A stretch of DNA of 64,000 nt from Ignatzschineria rhizosphaerae (GTDB lineage Bacteria > Pseudomonadota > Gammaproteobacteria > Cardiobacteriales > Wohlfahrtiimonadaceae), in assembly GCF_022655595.1 (NCBI RefSeq), contig NZ_CP093379.1, positions 1,546,501 through 1,610,500 of the forward strand. Direction: 5' to 3'. The notes beneath the pieces are model-generated. The model saw only the letters and a program-made list of their open reading frames with translations. It was not told the DNA's origin and did no database searches. Every line of letters starts with the position of its first letter. The stretch's first letter is position 1. Both the position numbers and the translations under genes were made by a program. Of this stretch, positions 27,988-37,167 are shown one piece after another.

Positions 27988-28947
27988 CTAATTCACACTA
28001 ATATCGTTTTTAATAAACTCTTGAATGATTTCAGAAAAATCTGTGTTCTGAATAAACCCCATTTTTTGAGCACTGGTAACATCAAATTTCCCAGGCCAAC
28101 TTGAAACAATTTTATTCACACCTTCATCTTCTTTAAATTCAACACGCTGATAAGCTTCATCTCCTGCAACTGATTTTAAAGTTTGTAGCATCTCTTCAAC
28201 AGAAACAGTAATTCCTGGAAGGTTAATCGTACGATATGATCCGAAACTATCGGCATTAAGGGTAGCCGCATGAATAATATTGTGAATCACTAATGCCGGG
28301 CTAGATAACCATAATTGAAGCTCAGGGTTCACAGGGCAAATAGCACTATCCCCTTGAAGCGGTTCTCTAATAATGCTACTAACAAATGAGGATGCTGCTT
28401 TATTAGGTTTTCCTGGTCTAACACAAATCGTTGGTAAACGAACAACGCACCCATCTACAAAACCTTTGCGGATATAATCATTGACTAAAAGCTCACCCAT
28501 TGCTTTTTCAGCACCATAAGATGATTGTGGGGTTACTGCTGTACTATCTGTAATTACTTCAGGCAACTCTCCACCAAAAACTGCTAATGAGCTAGTAAAA
28601 ATAAACTTCACTTTAGGAGCTAAATGACGACAAATCTCTAATAAATTACGAGTAATATCGAAATTAACCTGCATTCCTAAGTCAAAATCACTCTCAGCAT
28701 GACTACTAACAATCGCTGCTAAATGAAAAATAGCAATACATTGATCATCAATAAGCTTTTCAACTTCACCTTTATTAGAAAGGTCTAATGCAATAGATTT
28801 TACTCTGCCATCATTATTAGGAATATTAGCCTCTATAATATCGAGAAGAAGTAATTCATCGAAGGCTAATGATGTTTGCTGTAATAACTGATGAGCTAAT
28901 TTCTGACCTAAGAAGCCAGCACCGCCCGTGATAATAATTTTTTTCAT
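27988..28947 (-). CDS. denD: D-erythronate dehydrogenase DenD (NAD-dependent epimerase/dehydratase family)
   Basis: 319 aa, extended short-chain dehydrogenase fold. GGAGFLG-x-x near the start binds NAD, and YGAEKAMGE supplies the Tyr-Lys active-site pair with FTSSLAVFG before it. In otn neighbourhoods this family oxidises D-erythronate to 2-oxo-tetronate. Encoded divergently to the DeoR-type regulator. A use on L-threonate would instead require an LtnD-type enzyme, which is absent here. Confidence 0.88.
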   Translation of the reverse strand: MKKIIITGGAGFLGQKLAHQLLQQTSLAFDELLLLDIIEANIPNNDGRVKSIALDLSNKGEVEKLIDDQCIAIFHLAAIVSSHAESDFDLGMQVNFDITRNLLEICRHLAPKVKFIFTSSLAVFGGELPEVITDSTAVTPQSSYGAEKAMGELLVNDYIRKGFVDGCVVRLPTICVRPGKPNKAASSFVSSIIREPLQGDSAICPVNPELQLWLSSPALVIHNIIHAATLNADSFGSYRTINLPGITVSVEEMLQTLKSVAGDEAYQRVEFKEDEGVNKIVSSWPGKFDVTSAQKMGFIQNTDFSEIIQEFIKNDISVN

Positions 28948-29132
28948 GATAACTCCAAAGTGGGTATTTCCTTATACCTCATCAATATCCACCAATTTTC
29001 ACCAAAACTCAACATAAAACAGCAAATATATGTCCTAGATCTATATATTCCTACTGCTAAATGATTAAAAATGATGTTGATGATGAGATTTGATATGATA
29101 GTAACTTCAAGAAAAATGAGAGGTTTGCAACA

Positions 29133-29888
29133 ATGATCCCTTTAGAGAGACAAAAAAATATTTTAAATCTGATTCAGCAAAATGAAGTGATGAGTATTCA
29201 AGAACTTTGTAAAATATTTGATGTCTCTTACATGACGATATGGCGGGATATTAACCTCCTTGAAAAAGAAGGGAAAGTTGCCACCGTTTCTGGTGGTGTT
29301 AGAGCTTCAGAAAGGCTCTCTTTCGAGCCATCTCACACAATTAAAGGCGGGTTAAATACTTCTGAAAAAGAGAGTATTGCCCTACTTGCTTGTGAACAAA
29401 TCCCCAAAAATGCTTGTGTCTACCTTGATGCCGGCACAACTGTTTTAGAACTGGCTAAAAAAATCGCGCATCGTGATGATTTAACCATTATCACCAATGA
29501 TCTTGTCATTGCTGGGTTTATCGTCCAACACAGTAAAGCAGAGCTCATTCATACAGGGGGAAGAATCTGTAAAGATAATAACTCTGCTATTGGTGAAATT
29601 GCTGCGAAAACCTTAAAAAACTTTATTATTGATATAGCCTTTGTCTCGGCCTCTTCTTGGAATCTTCGCGGTATTTCAACGCCTGATGAAAACAAAGTTC
29701 CCGTTAAAGAGGCGATAGCGCAAGTCAGTAACAAACTCTACCTCTTAAGTGATTCTAGTAAATATGGCAAAGTTGCAACGTTTATTGCACTGCCAATGAG
29801 CGCTTTTGATGCTATATTTACGGATAAAAACCTTCCTAAAAATACGCTTAAAGAGCTCAATAATCTCGGTATTACGGTTTATAGTTAA
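29133..29888 (+). CDS. DeoR/GlpR-type transcriptional regulator of the erythronate genes
   Basis: 251 aa: N-terminal winged helix (RQKNILNLIQQNEVMSIQELC then VSYMTIWRDINLLEKEG) and a C-terminal sensor domain with the DAGTT and SSKYGK phosphosugar-type motifs. Divergent from denD with a 185-bp shared gap. Likely represses the denD and otn units and responds to a pathway intermediate such as a tetronate phosphate (inference). GAGAGG precedes the ATG. Confidence 0.9.
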   Translation: MIPLERQKNILNLIQQNEVMSIQELCKIFDVSYMTIWRDINLLEKEGKVATVSGGVRASERLSFEPSHTIKGGLNTSEKESIALLACEQIPKNACVYLDAGTTVLELAKKIAHRDDLTIITNDLVIAGFIVQHSKAELIHTGGRICKDNNSAIGEIAAKTLKNFIIDIAFVSASSWNLRGISTPDENKVPVKEAIAQVSNKLYLLSDSSKYGKVATFIALPMSAFDAIFTDKNLPKNTLKELNNLGITVYS

Positions 29889-29900
29889 TTTTATCTCCAT

Positions 29901-29937
29901 AAAAAAAGCACCTTTCTTTAAAAAGAAGGTGCTTTCT
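29901..29937. terminator. Bidirectional terminator between regulator and argD
   Basis: AAAGCACCTTTCTT and AAGAAGGTGCTTT with a short loop, A-run before and T-run on the minus strand; convergent genes end on each side. Confidence 0.85.
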
Positions 29938-29964
29938 GATTAATGGTGATGAAAAATGGTGAAA

Positions 29965-31128
29965 CTACTTTTTCATCTCTGTAAAAACTTGATCTAAAAT
30001 TGGGATTGTTGCATCAATCTCTTTCTCAGTGACGATAAGCGCGGGGAAATAACGAACAACATTACCACCAGCTGCGACTAATAAAAGCTTATGTTCTAAA
30101 GCTTTTTTCACAAAATCACCAGCGGCTAAATTCTCTTTTAATTTAAAACCAAGTAGTAATCCCTGCCCACGAATCTCTTCGATCTCTGGATGTTTTACTT
30201 GAAGCTCAGAGAGCTTTTGACGCGCATAATCACTCATTTTACGGACATTTGCTAAAAATTCAGGCGTCGTAATTTCACTTAACACCGTGTAAGCAACGCT
30301 ACAGACAAATGGATTCCCTCCATAAGTTGAACCATGATCTCCAGGTACTAAAATCTCATTAGCACGCCCTTTTGTAATACAAGCGCCAATTGGCACTCCA
30401 CCACCTAAGGCTTTAGCAAGTGTCACAACATCTGCTTTTAAAGGTAGTTGATCAGAATAGAGAACTGTCCCTGTACGTGATAATCCGCACTGAATCTCAT
30501 CAAAGATCACAAGCGAGTTATGCTTTTCAGATAAGGCTTTAATTTCCGCAATAAACTCAGAACTTGCTGAAGCTAAACCACCTTCGCCTTGCACAGGCTC
30601 TAGGATAATGGCGCAAATATCATCATTAAATTTAGCCTTTAGCTCAGCGACATTATTAAACTCAACTTCTACCGTGTTAGGAATAAGTGGACGATAATCC
30701 GCTTGATACTTCTCCTGCCCTGTTACTGCTAATGTACCAGTCGTTCGACCATGAAAGGAGTTTTTCATATAGAGAATGACATTTTTAGAAGGGGAGATTC
30801 CCTTGCCATATTTACGTGCAATTTTAAGTGCTAACTCGTTAGCTTCAGCACCACTATTACAGAAAAATACGCGCTCATATTTAGTCGCTTCAAGTAACTT
30901 TTCTGCCGCCTTGTTTTGCGCTTCATTGTAGTAAAGATTAGAAACGTGAAGTAAGGTTTCGGCTTGCTTTTGAATCGTCTCGACCATTTTAGGATGTGCA
31001 TGACCTAACGCATTAACCGCAATACCTGATACAAAATCTAGATATCGATCACCCTTATCATCAATTAACGTTAAACCTTCCCCTTTGACAAAATTGACCG
31101 GAAACCGATTATATACATTCAGCAACAT
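29965..31128 (-). CDS. argD: Acetylornithine aminotransferase
   Basis: 387-aa class III PLP aminotransferase; forms N-acetylornithine from its semialdehyde. PLP lysine lies in TLAKALGGGVPIGA, the NSGAEANELALK segment binds phosphate, and FHGRTTG is the substrate loop. GAGG 7 bases before the ATG. About 97 bp after argB, so co-transcription is possible but not shown. Confidence 0.94.
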   Translation of the reverse strand: MLLNVYNRFPVNFVKGEGLTLIDDKGDRYLDFVSGIAVNALGHAHPKMVETIQKQAETLLHVSNLYYNEAQNKAAEKLLEATKYERVFFCNSGAEANELALKIARKYGKGISPSKNVILYMKNSFHGRTTGTLAVTGQEKYQADYRPLIPNTVEVEFNNVAELKAKFNDDICAIILEPVQGEGGLASASSEFIAEIKALSEKHNSLVIFDEIQCGLSRTGTVLYSDQLPLKADVVTLAKALGGGVPIGACITKGRANEILVPGDHGSTYGGNPFVCSVAYTVLSEITTPEFLANVRKMSDYARQKLSELQVKHPEIEEIRGQGLLLGFKLKENLAAGDFVKKALEHKLLLVAAGGNVVRYFPALIVTEKEIDATIPILDQVFTEMKK

Positions 31129-31225
31129 GCTTCTATCCTCTTTTAGATATATTTCTATTTCAATAATTTTCTGTTAAACAACATCACTAATCTGCGATGA
31201 TCATCCCTTTACTGCCGCTAAAACT

Positions 31226-32104
31226 TTAAACCTCACGATAAATCATCGTGCCACACCCTTCTTCTGTAAATAACTCTAAAAGAATAGAATGCTTAATCTG
31301 ACCATTTAAGATAATCACATGATGAACACCACGCTCAATAGCTTCTAAACAAGTATTCACTTTCGGAATCATCCCGCCACTAATCACGCCGCTTTTAATA
31401 TAATCACGTGCTGTTTCAATAGTCATATCGGCAATTAATGATTCTTTATCTTCAAAATCTTTATAAACACCGTTCACATCTGTTAAGAAAATAAGGCGAT
31501 GCGCGCCCACAGCTGCCGCAACTTCTCCAGCTACATAATCGGCATTGATATTAAAGGTTTCCCCTTCGCTACCAATTCCTATAGATGAAATCACAGGAAT
31601 ATAATCTTGCCCGACTAAAATATCAATCAGCTCGCGGTTGACCTCTGTGATCTCTCCGACAAAACCGATATCAATCTTTTGCCCATCTTTTTCAATAAAT
31701 TTCTTATGAGCGGTGATCATTCCCCCATCTTTACCACTTAAACCCACGGCTTTTGCCCCAAGTTTATTAAGATCTGCCACAATACTTTTATTGATCTTTG
31801 CAGAGAGTACCATCTCGGCAATCTCTACCGTTTCAGCATCACTCACGCGATTACCTTCAATAAACTCTGTCTCTTTATTAACACGCTTGAGCATCGTGTT
31901 AATCTCAGGTCCTCCACCATGAATAATAATCGGATGAATGCCCACATATTTCATGAGGGCAACATCTTTCATAAATTCATCACGAACCTTCTCATCTACC
32001 ATCGCCGCGCCACCATATTTAATCACTACCGTTTTATTCGCATATTTACGAATAAAAGGGAGTGCTTCTACTAAAATGTGGGCTTTGTCGTGATTCGTAA
32101 TCAT
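31226..32104 (-). CDS. argB: N-acetylglutamate kinase
   Basis: 292 aa, amino-acid kinase fold; phosphorylates N-acetylglutamate. VVIKYGGAAM at residues 27-36 and IIIHGGGPEI at 57-66 are the nucleotide and substrate glycine loops; SGGMIPK is near the C terminus. The N-terminal helix NHDKAHILVEALPFIRKYANK resembles the arginine-inhibited hexameric form rather than the shorter E. coli enzyme, consistent with the ArgJ cycle. Starts 14 bp after argJ. Confidence 0.95.
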   Translation of the reverse strand: MITNHDKAHILVEALPFIRKYANKTVVIKYGGAAMVDEKVRDEFMKDVALMKYVGIHPIIIHGGGPEINTMLKRVNKETEFIEGNRVSDAETVEIAEMVLSAKINKSIVADLNKLGAKAVGLSGKDGGMITAHKKFIEKDGQKIDIGFVGEITEVNRELIDILVGQDYIPVISSIGIGSEGETFNINADYVAGEVAAAVGAHRLIFLTDVNGVYKDFEDKESLIADMTIETARDYIKSGVISGGMIPKVNTCLEAIERGVHHVIILNGQIKHSILLELFTEEGCGTMIYREV

Positions 32105-32118
32105 TTTATTTCCTTCTA

Positions 32119-33339
32119 TCAGGTCCGATAGTCTGCGTTAATTTTAACGTAATCATAAGAGAGATCGCAGCCCCAAGCGGTTGCGGTACTACCACCATTC
32201 ATTAGATCCACAAAGATTGTGACCGTATCTTCTTTTAAGAGCTTATCAAGTAGTTCTGTATCAAATGATGCACCAGATCCATCAGCCACGATTTGCACCT
32301 TTATATCGCCATTTTCAATAAATACTTGTACCTTTGAAGGATCATATTCAGCGCCGGCATTTCCAACTGCGCAGATAATTCTGCCCCAGTTAGCATCTTC
32401 CCCAAAGATCGCAGTTTTTACTAAGCTAGAGGTAATCACAGATTTTGCAACACTTTGCGCATCCGCAAGAGACCTTGCATGTTCTACTCGTACTTCTAAT
32501 AATTTGGTAGCGCCCTCACCATCACGAGCAATCATTTTTGCAAGTGCTTGGTTAACGGTATCTAAAGCCCGCTTAAAGGCGATATAAGCATCACTATTAC
32601 CATCAATTAAAGGATTATTAGCTTTACCATTTGCAAAGATAAACGCCGAATCATTTGTACTTGTATCACCATCAACAGAGATCATGTTATACGAAGTATT
32701 CACACTTGCTGAGAAGGATTTTTGGAGCATCTCTTTAGTGATATTGGCATCTGTCGTTAATACGGCAATCATCGTCGCCATATTAGGATGAATCATTCCG
32801 GAACCTTTTGCCATCCCTGAAATTGTCACGATTTCCCCATCGATCTCAAAATAAACAGCGATCTGCTTTGCTGTTAAATCGGTTGTCATAATCGCAGCGG
32901 CAGCTTCATTACCACCTTCGCGGCTGAGTTTGGTAGGGATTTGTGTCAGACCTTTACGGATAATATCCATTGGTAACTGCTTACCAATGACGCCTGTGGA
33001 TGCTACAAAAATAGATTCCGTATCAACATTCATCTCTTTTGCAATAATTTCACACATTTCAAGCGCATTTGCAGCGCCTTCATCACCGGTACACGCATTG
33101 GCGTTACCACTATTGATGATGATGCCTCGATGTTGATCTTGTTCAATAAATTTTGCACAAAGATCAACAGGTGCAGCACGAAACTTATTTTGTGTTAATG
33201 CAACTGCAGCAATTGCCGGCTCTTCACTAAACACAAAAGAAAGGTCTTTCTTGCCACTCTCTTTAATTCCTGCAGTCATTCCTGCAGCTTGAAATCCCGG
33301 CGTCGAGGTAATCGTTCCGTCTTTCAAAATTGTAATCAT
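32119..33339 (-). CDS. argJ: Ornithine acetyltransferase/N-acetylglutamate synthase ArgJ
   Basis: 406 aa. The self-cleavage site is the threonine of GMIHPNMATMI, giving alpha and beta chains and the N-terminal nucleophile. Recycles the acetyl group in arginine synthesis; the presence of a bifunctional activity (with acetyl-CoA) cannot be decided here. Its ATG has GGAGAAGAG upstream. Heads argJ-argB. Confidence 0.95.
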   Translation of the reverse strand: MITILKDGTITSTPGFQAAGMTAGIKESGKKDLSFVFSEEPAIAAVALTQNKFRAAPVDLCAKFIEQDQHRGIIINSGNANACTGDEGAANALEMCEIIAKEMNVDTESIFVASTGVIGKQLPMDIIRKGLTQIPTKLSREGGNEAAAAIMTTDLTAKQIAVYFEIDGEIVTISGMAKGSGMIHPNMATMIAVLTTDANITKEMLQKSFSASVNTSYNMISVDGDTSTNDSAFIFANGKANNPLIDGNSDAYIAFKRALDTVNQALAKMIARDGEGATKLLEVRVEHARSLADAQSVAKSVITSSLVKTAIFGEDANWGRIICAVGNAGAEYDPSKVQVFIENGDIKVQIVADGSGASFDTELLDKLLKEDTVTIFVDLMNGGSTATAWGCDLSYDYVKINADYRT

Positions 33340-33486
33340 TCTCTTCTCCTAACTCTTTGAAGATTGAATATTATGATAAATAATCGAGTCTACCCGATTG
33401 AAGTTTCGCAGTTAAAACACCATCATAACCTTTTGTTATGATAGCTTTATTAATTTATTTCACCTATTTTAAAGGTGCTCATATTA

Positions 33487-33517
33487 AAAAAGATATCATT
33501 ATTAGTGATACCTTTTA
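33487..33517 (-). terminator. Probable terminator after argC
   Basis: On the minus strand AAGGTATCA pairs with TGATATCTT (one G-U) with a short loop and six T after it, 10-40 bp after the argC stop. A second inverted repeat, ATCATAAC/GTTATGAT with a CTTTT loop at 33422-33442, follows before argJ and may be an operator. Confidence 0.6.
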
Positions 33518-33526
33518 TATGTTTGA

Positions 33527-34567
33527 TTAGATATACATCGATAAGCTCGATAAGCCAGTCTCTTCGGGAAAACCAAAGAGAATATTCATACTCTGAACCG
33601 CTTGACCCGCAGCGCCCTTAATTAAGTTATCAATGGCAGCAATGACAATCACCTTGCCTCTTTTACTATCGACCCTAATGGCAATATCACAAAAGTTTGT
33701 ACCACGCACATGGCTAAGCTCTGGCAATCCTTTGCGCACTCTCACAAACGGCTCATCTTGGTAAAAGGCTTGATAAATTTGATAAGCCTCTTCCTCGGAA
33801 AGAGTGACGCCTTTTTTAAGATTAAAGTAAATTGTTGATAAAATACCGCGATTCACCGGCAATAGATGCGGGGTAAATAACACATCAACATTTTCATCAG
33901 TGAGCTTTTCTAACTCTTTTTCCATCTCTGGTGTGTGTCGATGATTAAAAAGACCATAAGGTTTAAAGTTCTCATTGACTTCGCAATAAAGGGACGTTGT
34001 TTTAGCGTCTCGCCCTGCCCCTGTCGTTCCTGTTTTAGAATCGACAATCATATCCGTTTCAACTTTTTTAGCCACGATAAGCGGCGCCGCACCTAAAATA
34101 GCCGAGGTAGGAAAACAGCCTGGAGATGCGATAATTGGGCTTTTTGCAATACGCTCTCGATGAAGCTCCGGCAAACCATATACGGCCACTTTACTTAAAT
34201 CTTTGGCTTTATGAGGCACTTTATACCAAGCTTCATAAGTATTGGTATCTTCAAAACGAAAATCTGCGCCAAGATCGATCACTTTTACCCCATTATCGTA
34301 AGCGACTTGACCAAGCTCTTGCGATAAACCATGAGGAAGCGCCATAAAGAGGAGATCAATCTCGTCAATGCGCGCCATAAAATCTTGATCTTTTAATAAG
34401 GTATGACTTAATCGACCTTCAAAGTTTGGATATACTTCAGCAATATCCATATCAGCATATGATTTAGAAGAGAGTAGCCTGATATCAACCTCGGGATGCT
34501 GCTCTAATAACCATAATAGCTGCTGTCCGGCATAACCCGTTACCCCGATAATTCCGACCCTAATCAT
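33527..34567 (-). CDS. argC: N-acetyl-gamma-glutamyl-phosphate reductase
   Basis: 346 aa from the ATG at 34567, which follows AGGAG by 5-6 bases; the frame starts two codons earlier at a GTG that overlaps that site. GVTGYAGQQLL binds NADP, and SPGCFPTSAILG holds the catalytic cysteine; HRHTPEMEKEL gives the catalytic histidine. Catalyses the third step of arginine synthesis. It is separated from argJ by a likely terminator, so it has its own control region (paired palindrome upstream). Confidence 0.95.
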   Translation of the reverse strand: MIRVGIIGVTGYAGQQLLWLLEQHPEVDIRLLSSKSYADMDIAEVYPNFEGRLSHTLLKDQDFMARIDEIDLLFMALPHGLSQELGQVAYDNGVKVIDLGADFRFEDTNTYEAWYKVPHKAKDLSKVAVYGLPELHRERIAKSPIIASPGCFPTSAILGAAPLIVAKKVETDMIVDSKTGTTGAGRDAKTTSLYCEVNENFKPYGLFNHRHTPEMEKELEKLTDENVDVLFTPHLLPVNRGILSTIYFNLKKGVTLSEEEAYQIYQAFYQDEPFVRVRKGLPELSHVRGTNFCDIAIRVDSKRGKVIVIAAIDNLIKGAAGQAVQSMNILFGFPEETGLSSLSMYI

Positions 34568-34622
34568 TTCCACTCCTAATCTTGCTGTTATCCATTCATT
34601 ATTATTACTTCGCTCACACGCT

Positions 34623-34653
34623 ATTGTGACAATCTATCTAAAATTGTCACAAT
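34623..34653 (-). promoter_or_regulatory. Paired palindromic operator over the argC promoter
   Basis: ATTGTGACAAT (34623-34633) and ATTGTCACAAT (34643-34653), each almost self-complementary, are 20 bp centre to centre. On the minus strand one copy fills the spacer of a candidate promoter (TTGAGT, 16 bases, TAGATA) and the other lies just downstream of that -10. This does not resemble the classic ArgR box. Binding protein unknown. Confidence 0.7.
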
Positions 34654-34881
34654 AAAACTCAAACTCGAGGAAGTTCCAATCTCAATATCATTTAACTATT
34701 GGATTTTTCATATTAATTTAGAGGCTCATAACTGTACTACTACGATCCCTCATTCATCAATGTAGCAGGAGTTTTATACTTTTAAAAGAACTCTTAACGA
34801 TAATTTCTGATTTATCATTTATTGACTATTAAAGCCGATATGAATTGTGATCCTATAGTCGATAAAATCCTCATCTTTAGG

Positions 34882-34887
34882 TATAAT
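34882..34887 (+). promoter_or_regulatory. Candidate -10 of waaC
   Basis: A consensus TATAAT lies 89-94 bp before the waaC ATG. No good -35 was found at the right distance, so the assignment is tentative. Confidence 0.4.
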
Positions 34888-34975
34888 CCGTCTAACTTTA
34901 AATCGAAATAGGTAAAGGCTTTCGTGCTTTAAACCGCGATTCCTTAATGTTGCTATAAACGGATAGATCCATTTC

Positions 34976-35962
34976 ATGAAAAAATTACTGCTTGTTAAGA
35001 CTTCCTCAATGGGAGATTTAATCCATACCTTTCCGGCATTAACGGATCTATCAGAGCATCACCCTAACGAATATGAGATTACCTGGCTTGTTGAAGAGTC
35101 TTTTGCCGATATTGCTAAAATGCACCCGATGACAAAAGAGGTCATTATCTTTGGTAGCCGCCGCTGGAAGAAAAATCTCTTCAAGCGCGAAACATGGCAA
35201 GAATTTGGCCAGTTTAAAAAAGCACTACGCAGTGAAAAATGGGATCTTATCATTGATTGCCAAGGGCTTTTTAAAAGTGCCATGATGACAAAAATTGCTG
35301 CGCAAAAAGGCACAATTCCAACCTATAGCTATTCTAAAGAATCTATTCGGGATCCTTTTGCCGCTCGCTTTTACCAGCATGGTTTTTCCGTACCAAAAGG
35401 CTTAACGGCTATCGAGCGAAATCGCCAACTGTTTGGAAAAATTTTCGATTATACGCCAGCCCCACTTGCCAATTTTGGGATTCAACATTGGGATGAAACA
35501 TCTCCTTTAACCCCAGAAGAACCCTTTGCAGCGCTTATCCATGGAACAAGTGCTGAAAATAAAGAGTGGCCAGAAGCTAAATGGATTGAGATTGGCAACT
35601 GGCTCTTTGAAAAAGGCATACTCTCTATTTTATTTTGGGGAAGTGAGAGAGAGAAAGAACGCGCAAAAAGAATTGCTAACAAAGTGCCAAATGCAATAGT
35701 GATGCCTAAAGTCTCTATTCAAGAAGCGGGGCTCATTCTCTCTAAAGCAACGCTGATCATCGCCGTTGATACAGGATTTGCACATCTTGCAAATACCCAA
35801 GATCGCCCTGTTATTGGTCTTTTCTTAGGAAGCCATGCAGATTATGCCGGCGTTATTCCAACACAAAACAATCCACATGCCGTTAATCTTGGGGGGAAAG
35901 GTCAAAATCCTGAAGTTTCTAAAGTGATCGAGGTAATCGAGTCTTTCAATATCTTAAAGTAA
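34976..35962 (+). CDS. waaC: Lipopolysaccharide heptosyltransferase I
   Basis: 328-aa GT9 family enzyme that adds the first heptose to Kdo2-lipid A at the inner face of the inner membrane. N-terminal LLVKTSSMGDLIHTFPALTD matches WaaC closely; ALIHGTSAENKEWPEAKW and IAVDTGFAHLAN are the ADP-heptose-binding parts. Single gene, ending 9 bp before the converging carbamate kinase gene. Confidence 0.92.
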   Translation: MKKLLLVKTSSMGDLIHTFPALTDLSEHHPNEYEITWLVEESFADIAKMHPMTKEVIIFGSRRWKKNLFKRETWQEFGQFKKALRSEKWDLIIDCQGLFKSAMMTKIAAQKGTIPTYSYSKESIRDPFAARFYQHGFSVPKGLTAIERNRQLFGKIFDYTPAPLANFGIQHWDETSPLTPEEPFAALIHGTSAENKEWPEAKWIEIGNWLFEKGILSILFWGSEREKERAKRIANKVPNAIVMPKVSIQEAGLILSKATLIIAVDTGFAHLANTQDRPVIGLFLGSHADYAGVIPTQNNPHAVNLGGKGQNPEVSKVIEVIESFNILK

Positions 35963-35971
35963 GATTAAGCC

Positions 35972-36949
35972 TTAAAGCGATTCACAGGTTATTTTAGTGC
36001 CGGTTTTACCATTAAGCGCCGATACCATCGATTCTAAAGTTGTGACAATACCTGTGCCTTGAGGATTTTTATCTAAATACGCTAATAAAGATTCGATCTT
36101 CGGCAACATGCTGCCTGCAGGAAATTGCCCTTCTTTGATATAATTATTTGCTTCTTTTACCGTTAAATGGTCTAACCATTGTTGATTCTCTTTACCAAAG
36201 TTTATTGCAACCTTTTCAACACCTGTAGGAATCAGATAAACATCTGCTTTCATCGCTCCTGCTAAAAGAGATGAGACACGATCCTTATCAATCACCGCCT
36301 CAATCCCTCGAAGTTCCCCTGTATCATCTACTACCACAGGAATTCCCCCTCCACCACAAGCGATCACTAATACATCATGCGCAATTAATGCTTTTATCAT
36401 CTCTAATTCAATAATATGTTTAGGTTTAGGAGAGGGTACTACACGGCGCCAACCTCTTCCTGAATCTTCAACCACTTCCCACTTTAATGTTTGCACACGA
36501 TTAATCGCCTCTTCCTCTGTCATGAAAATACCCACAGGCTTATCGGGTGCTTGAAACGCTGAATCATCGGCATCTACCACAACTTGGGTTGTCAATGCTA
36601 CAACAGGATGTCGTGATTTTCGCTGTAATAATTCGTTATAAATGGATAATTGTAAAAGGTAACCAATCTCACCTTGAGTACTAGAGACATAATGATCTAA
36701 AGGATAAGTTGGAAGATTTTTTTTAGCCGCCTCATCTTGCAAAAGATGAACACCCACATGTGGACCATTACCATGAGTTAATACTACTCTCCATCCAGCT
36801 TCTATTAGATCAACAAGATCAACAGCTAACTTTGCTGCGATTTTTCGCTGAGATTTGATATCAAGATGTTCATTATCAGGAATTAAGGCATTCCCCCCAA
36901 TAGCGAGTACCATAATCGGCTTTTTATCAATATTTCGATGATCTGGCAT
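35972..36949 (-). CDS. Carbamate kinase (AllK/YahI/ArcC type)
   Basis: 325 aa. VLAIGGNALIPD near the start, LTHGNGPHVG and VIACGGGGIPVV are the carbamate kinase loops. It makes ATP from carbamoyl phosphate, or the reverse. It is divergent from the fdrA-type gene and 20% longer sequence blocks such as an N-terminal MPDHRNIDKKP extension are minor. The context, with fdrA-DUF1116-DUF2877, matches E. coli yahI and ybcF, not the arginine deiminase genes, so the carbamoyl donor is probably not citrulline. Confidence 0.9.
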   Translation of the reverse strand: MPDHRNIDKKPIMVLAIGGNALIPDNEHLDIKSQRKIAAKLAVDLVDLIEAGWRVVLTHGNGPHVGVHLLQDEAAKKNLPTYPLDHYVSSTQGEIGYLLQLSIYNELLQRKSRHPVVALTTQVVVDADDSAFQAPDKPVGIFMTEEEAINRVQTLKWEVVEDSGRGWRRVVPSPKPKHIIELEMIKALIAHDVLVIACGGGGIPVVVDDTGELRGIEAVIDKDRVSSLLAGAMKADVYLIPTGVEKVAINFGKENQQWLDHLTVKEANNYIKEGQFPAGSMLPKIESLLAYLDKNPQGTGIVTTLESMVSALNGKTGTKITCESL

Positions 36950-37167
36950 TTTTAACCTCCTTTATTAAGGTATTAACTACTCACTGTATCTTAATTAGTT
37001 ACCATTTTAAAGGCATTCGTTATTTAAAAGGATATAGTTTTATATAGATCAAATTTTAGTCATTACTTTTAAAAAAGGTTTGTAATCAAGCGGCTGACTG
37101 GTTAATGATGAAATATAGGCATATCGCATTGCCTAATCTTCACCATCAATTTAAAGCGAGGGAAAAG

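Noticed and set aside
28948-29132. A specific operator for the DeoR-type regulator in the denD gap
   Set aside because: AT-rich partial palindromes are present, but none stands out enough to name.
32219-32587. 122-codon plus-strand frame in argJ
   Set aside because: Antisense shadow, no ribosome site.
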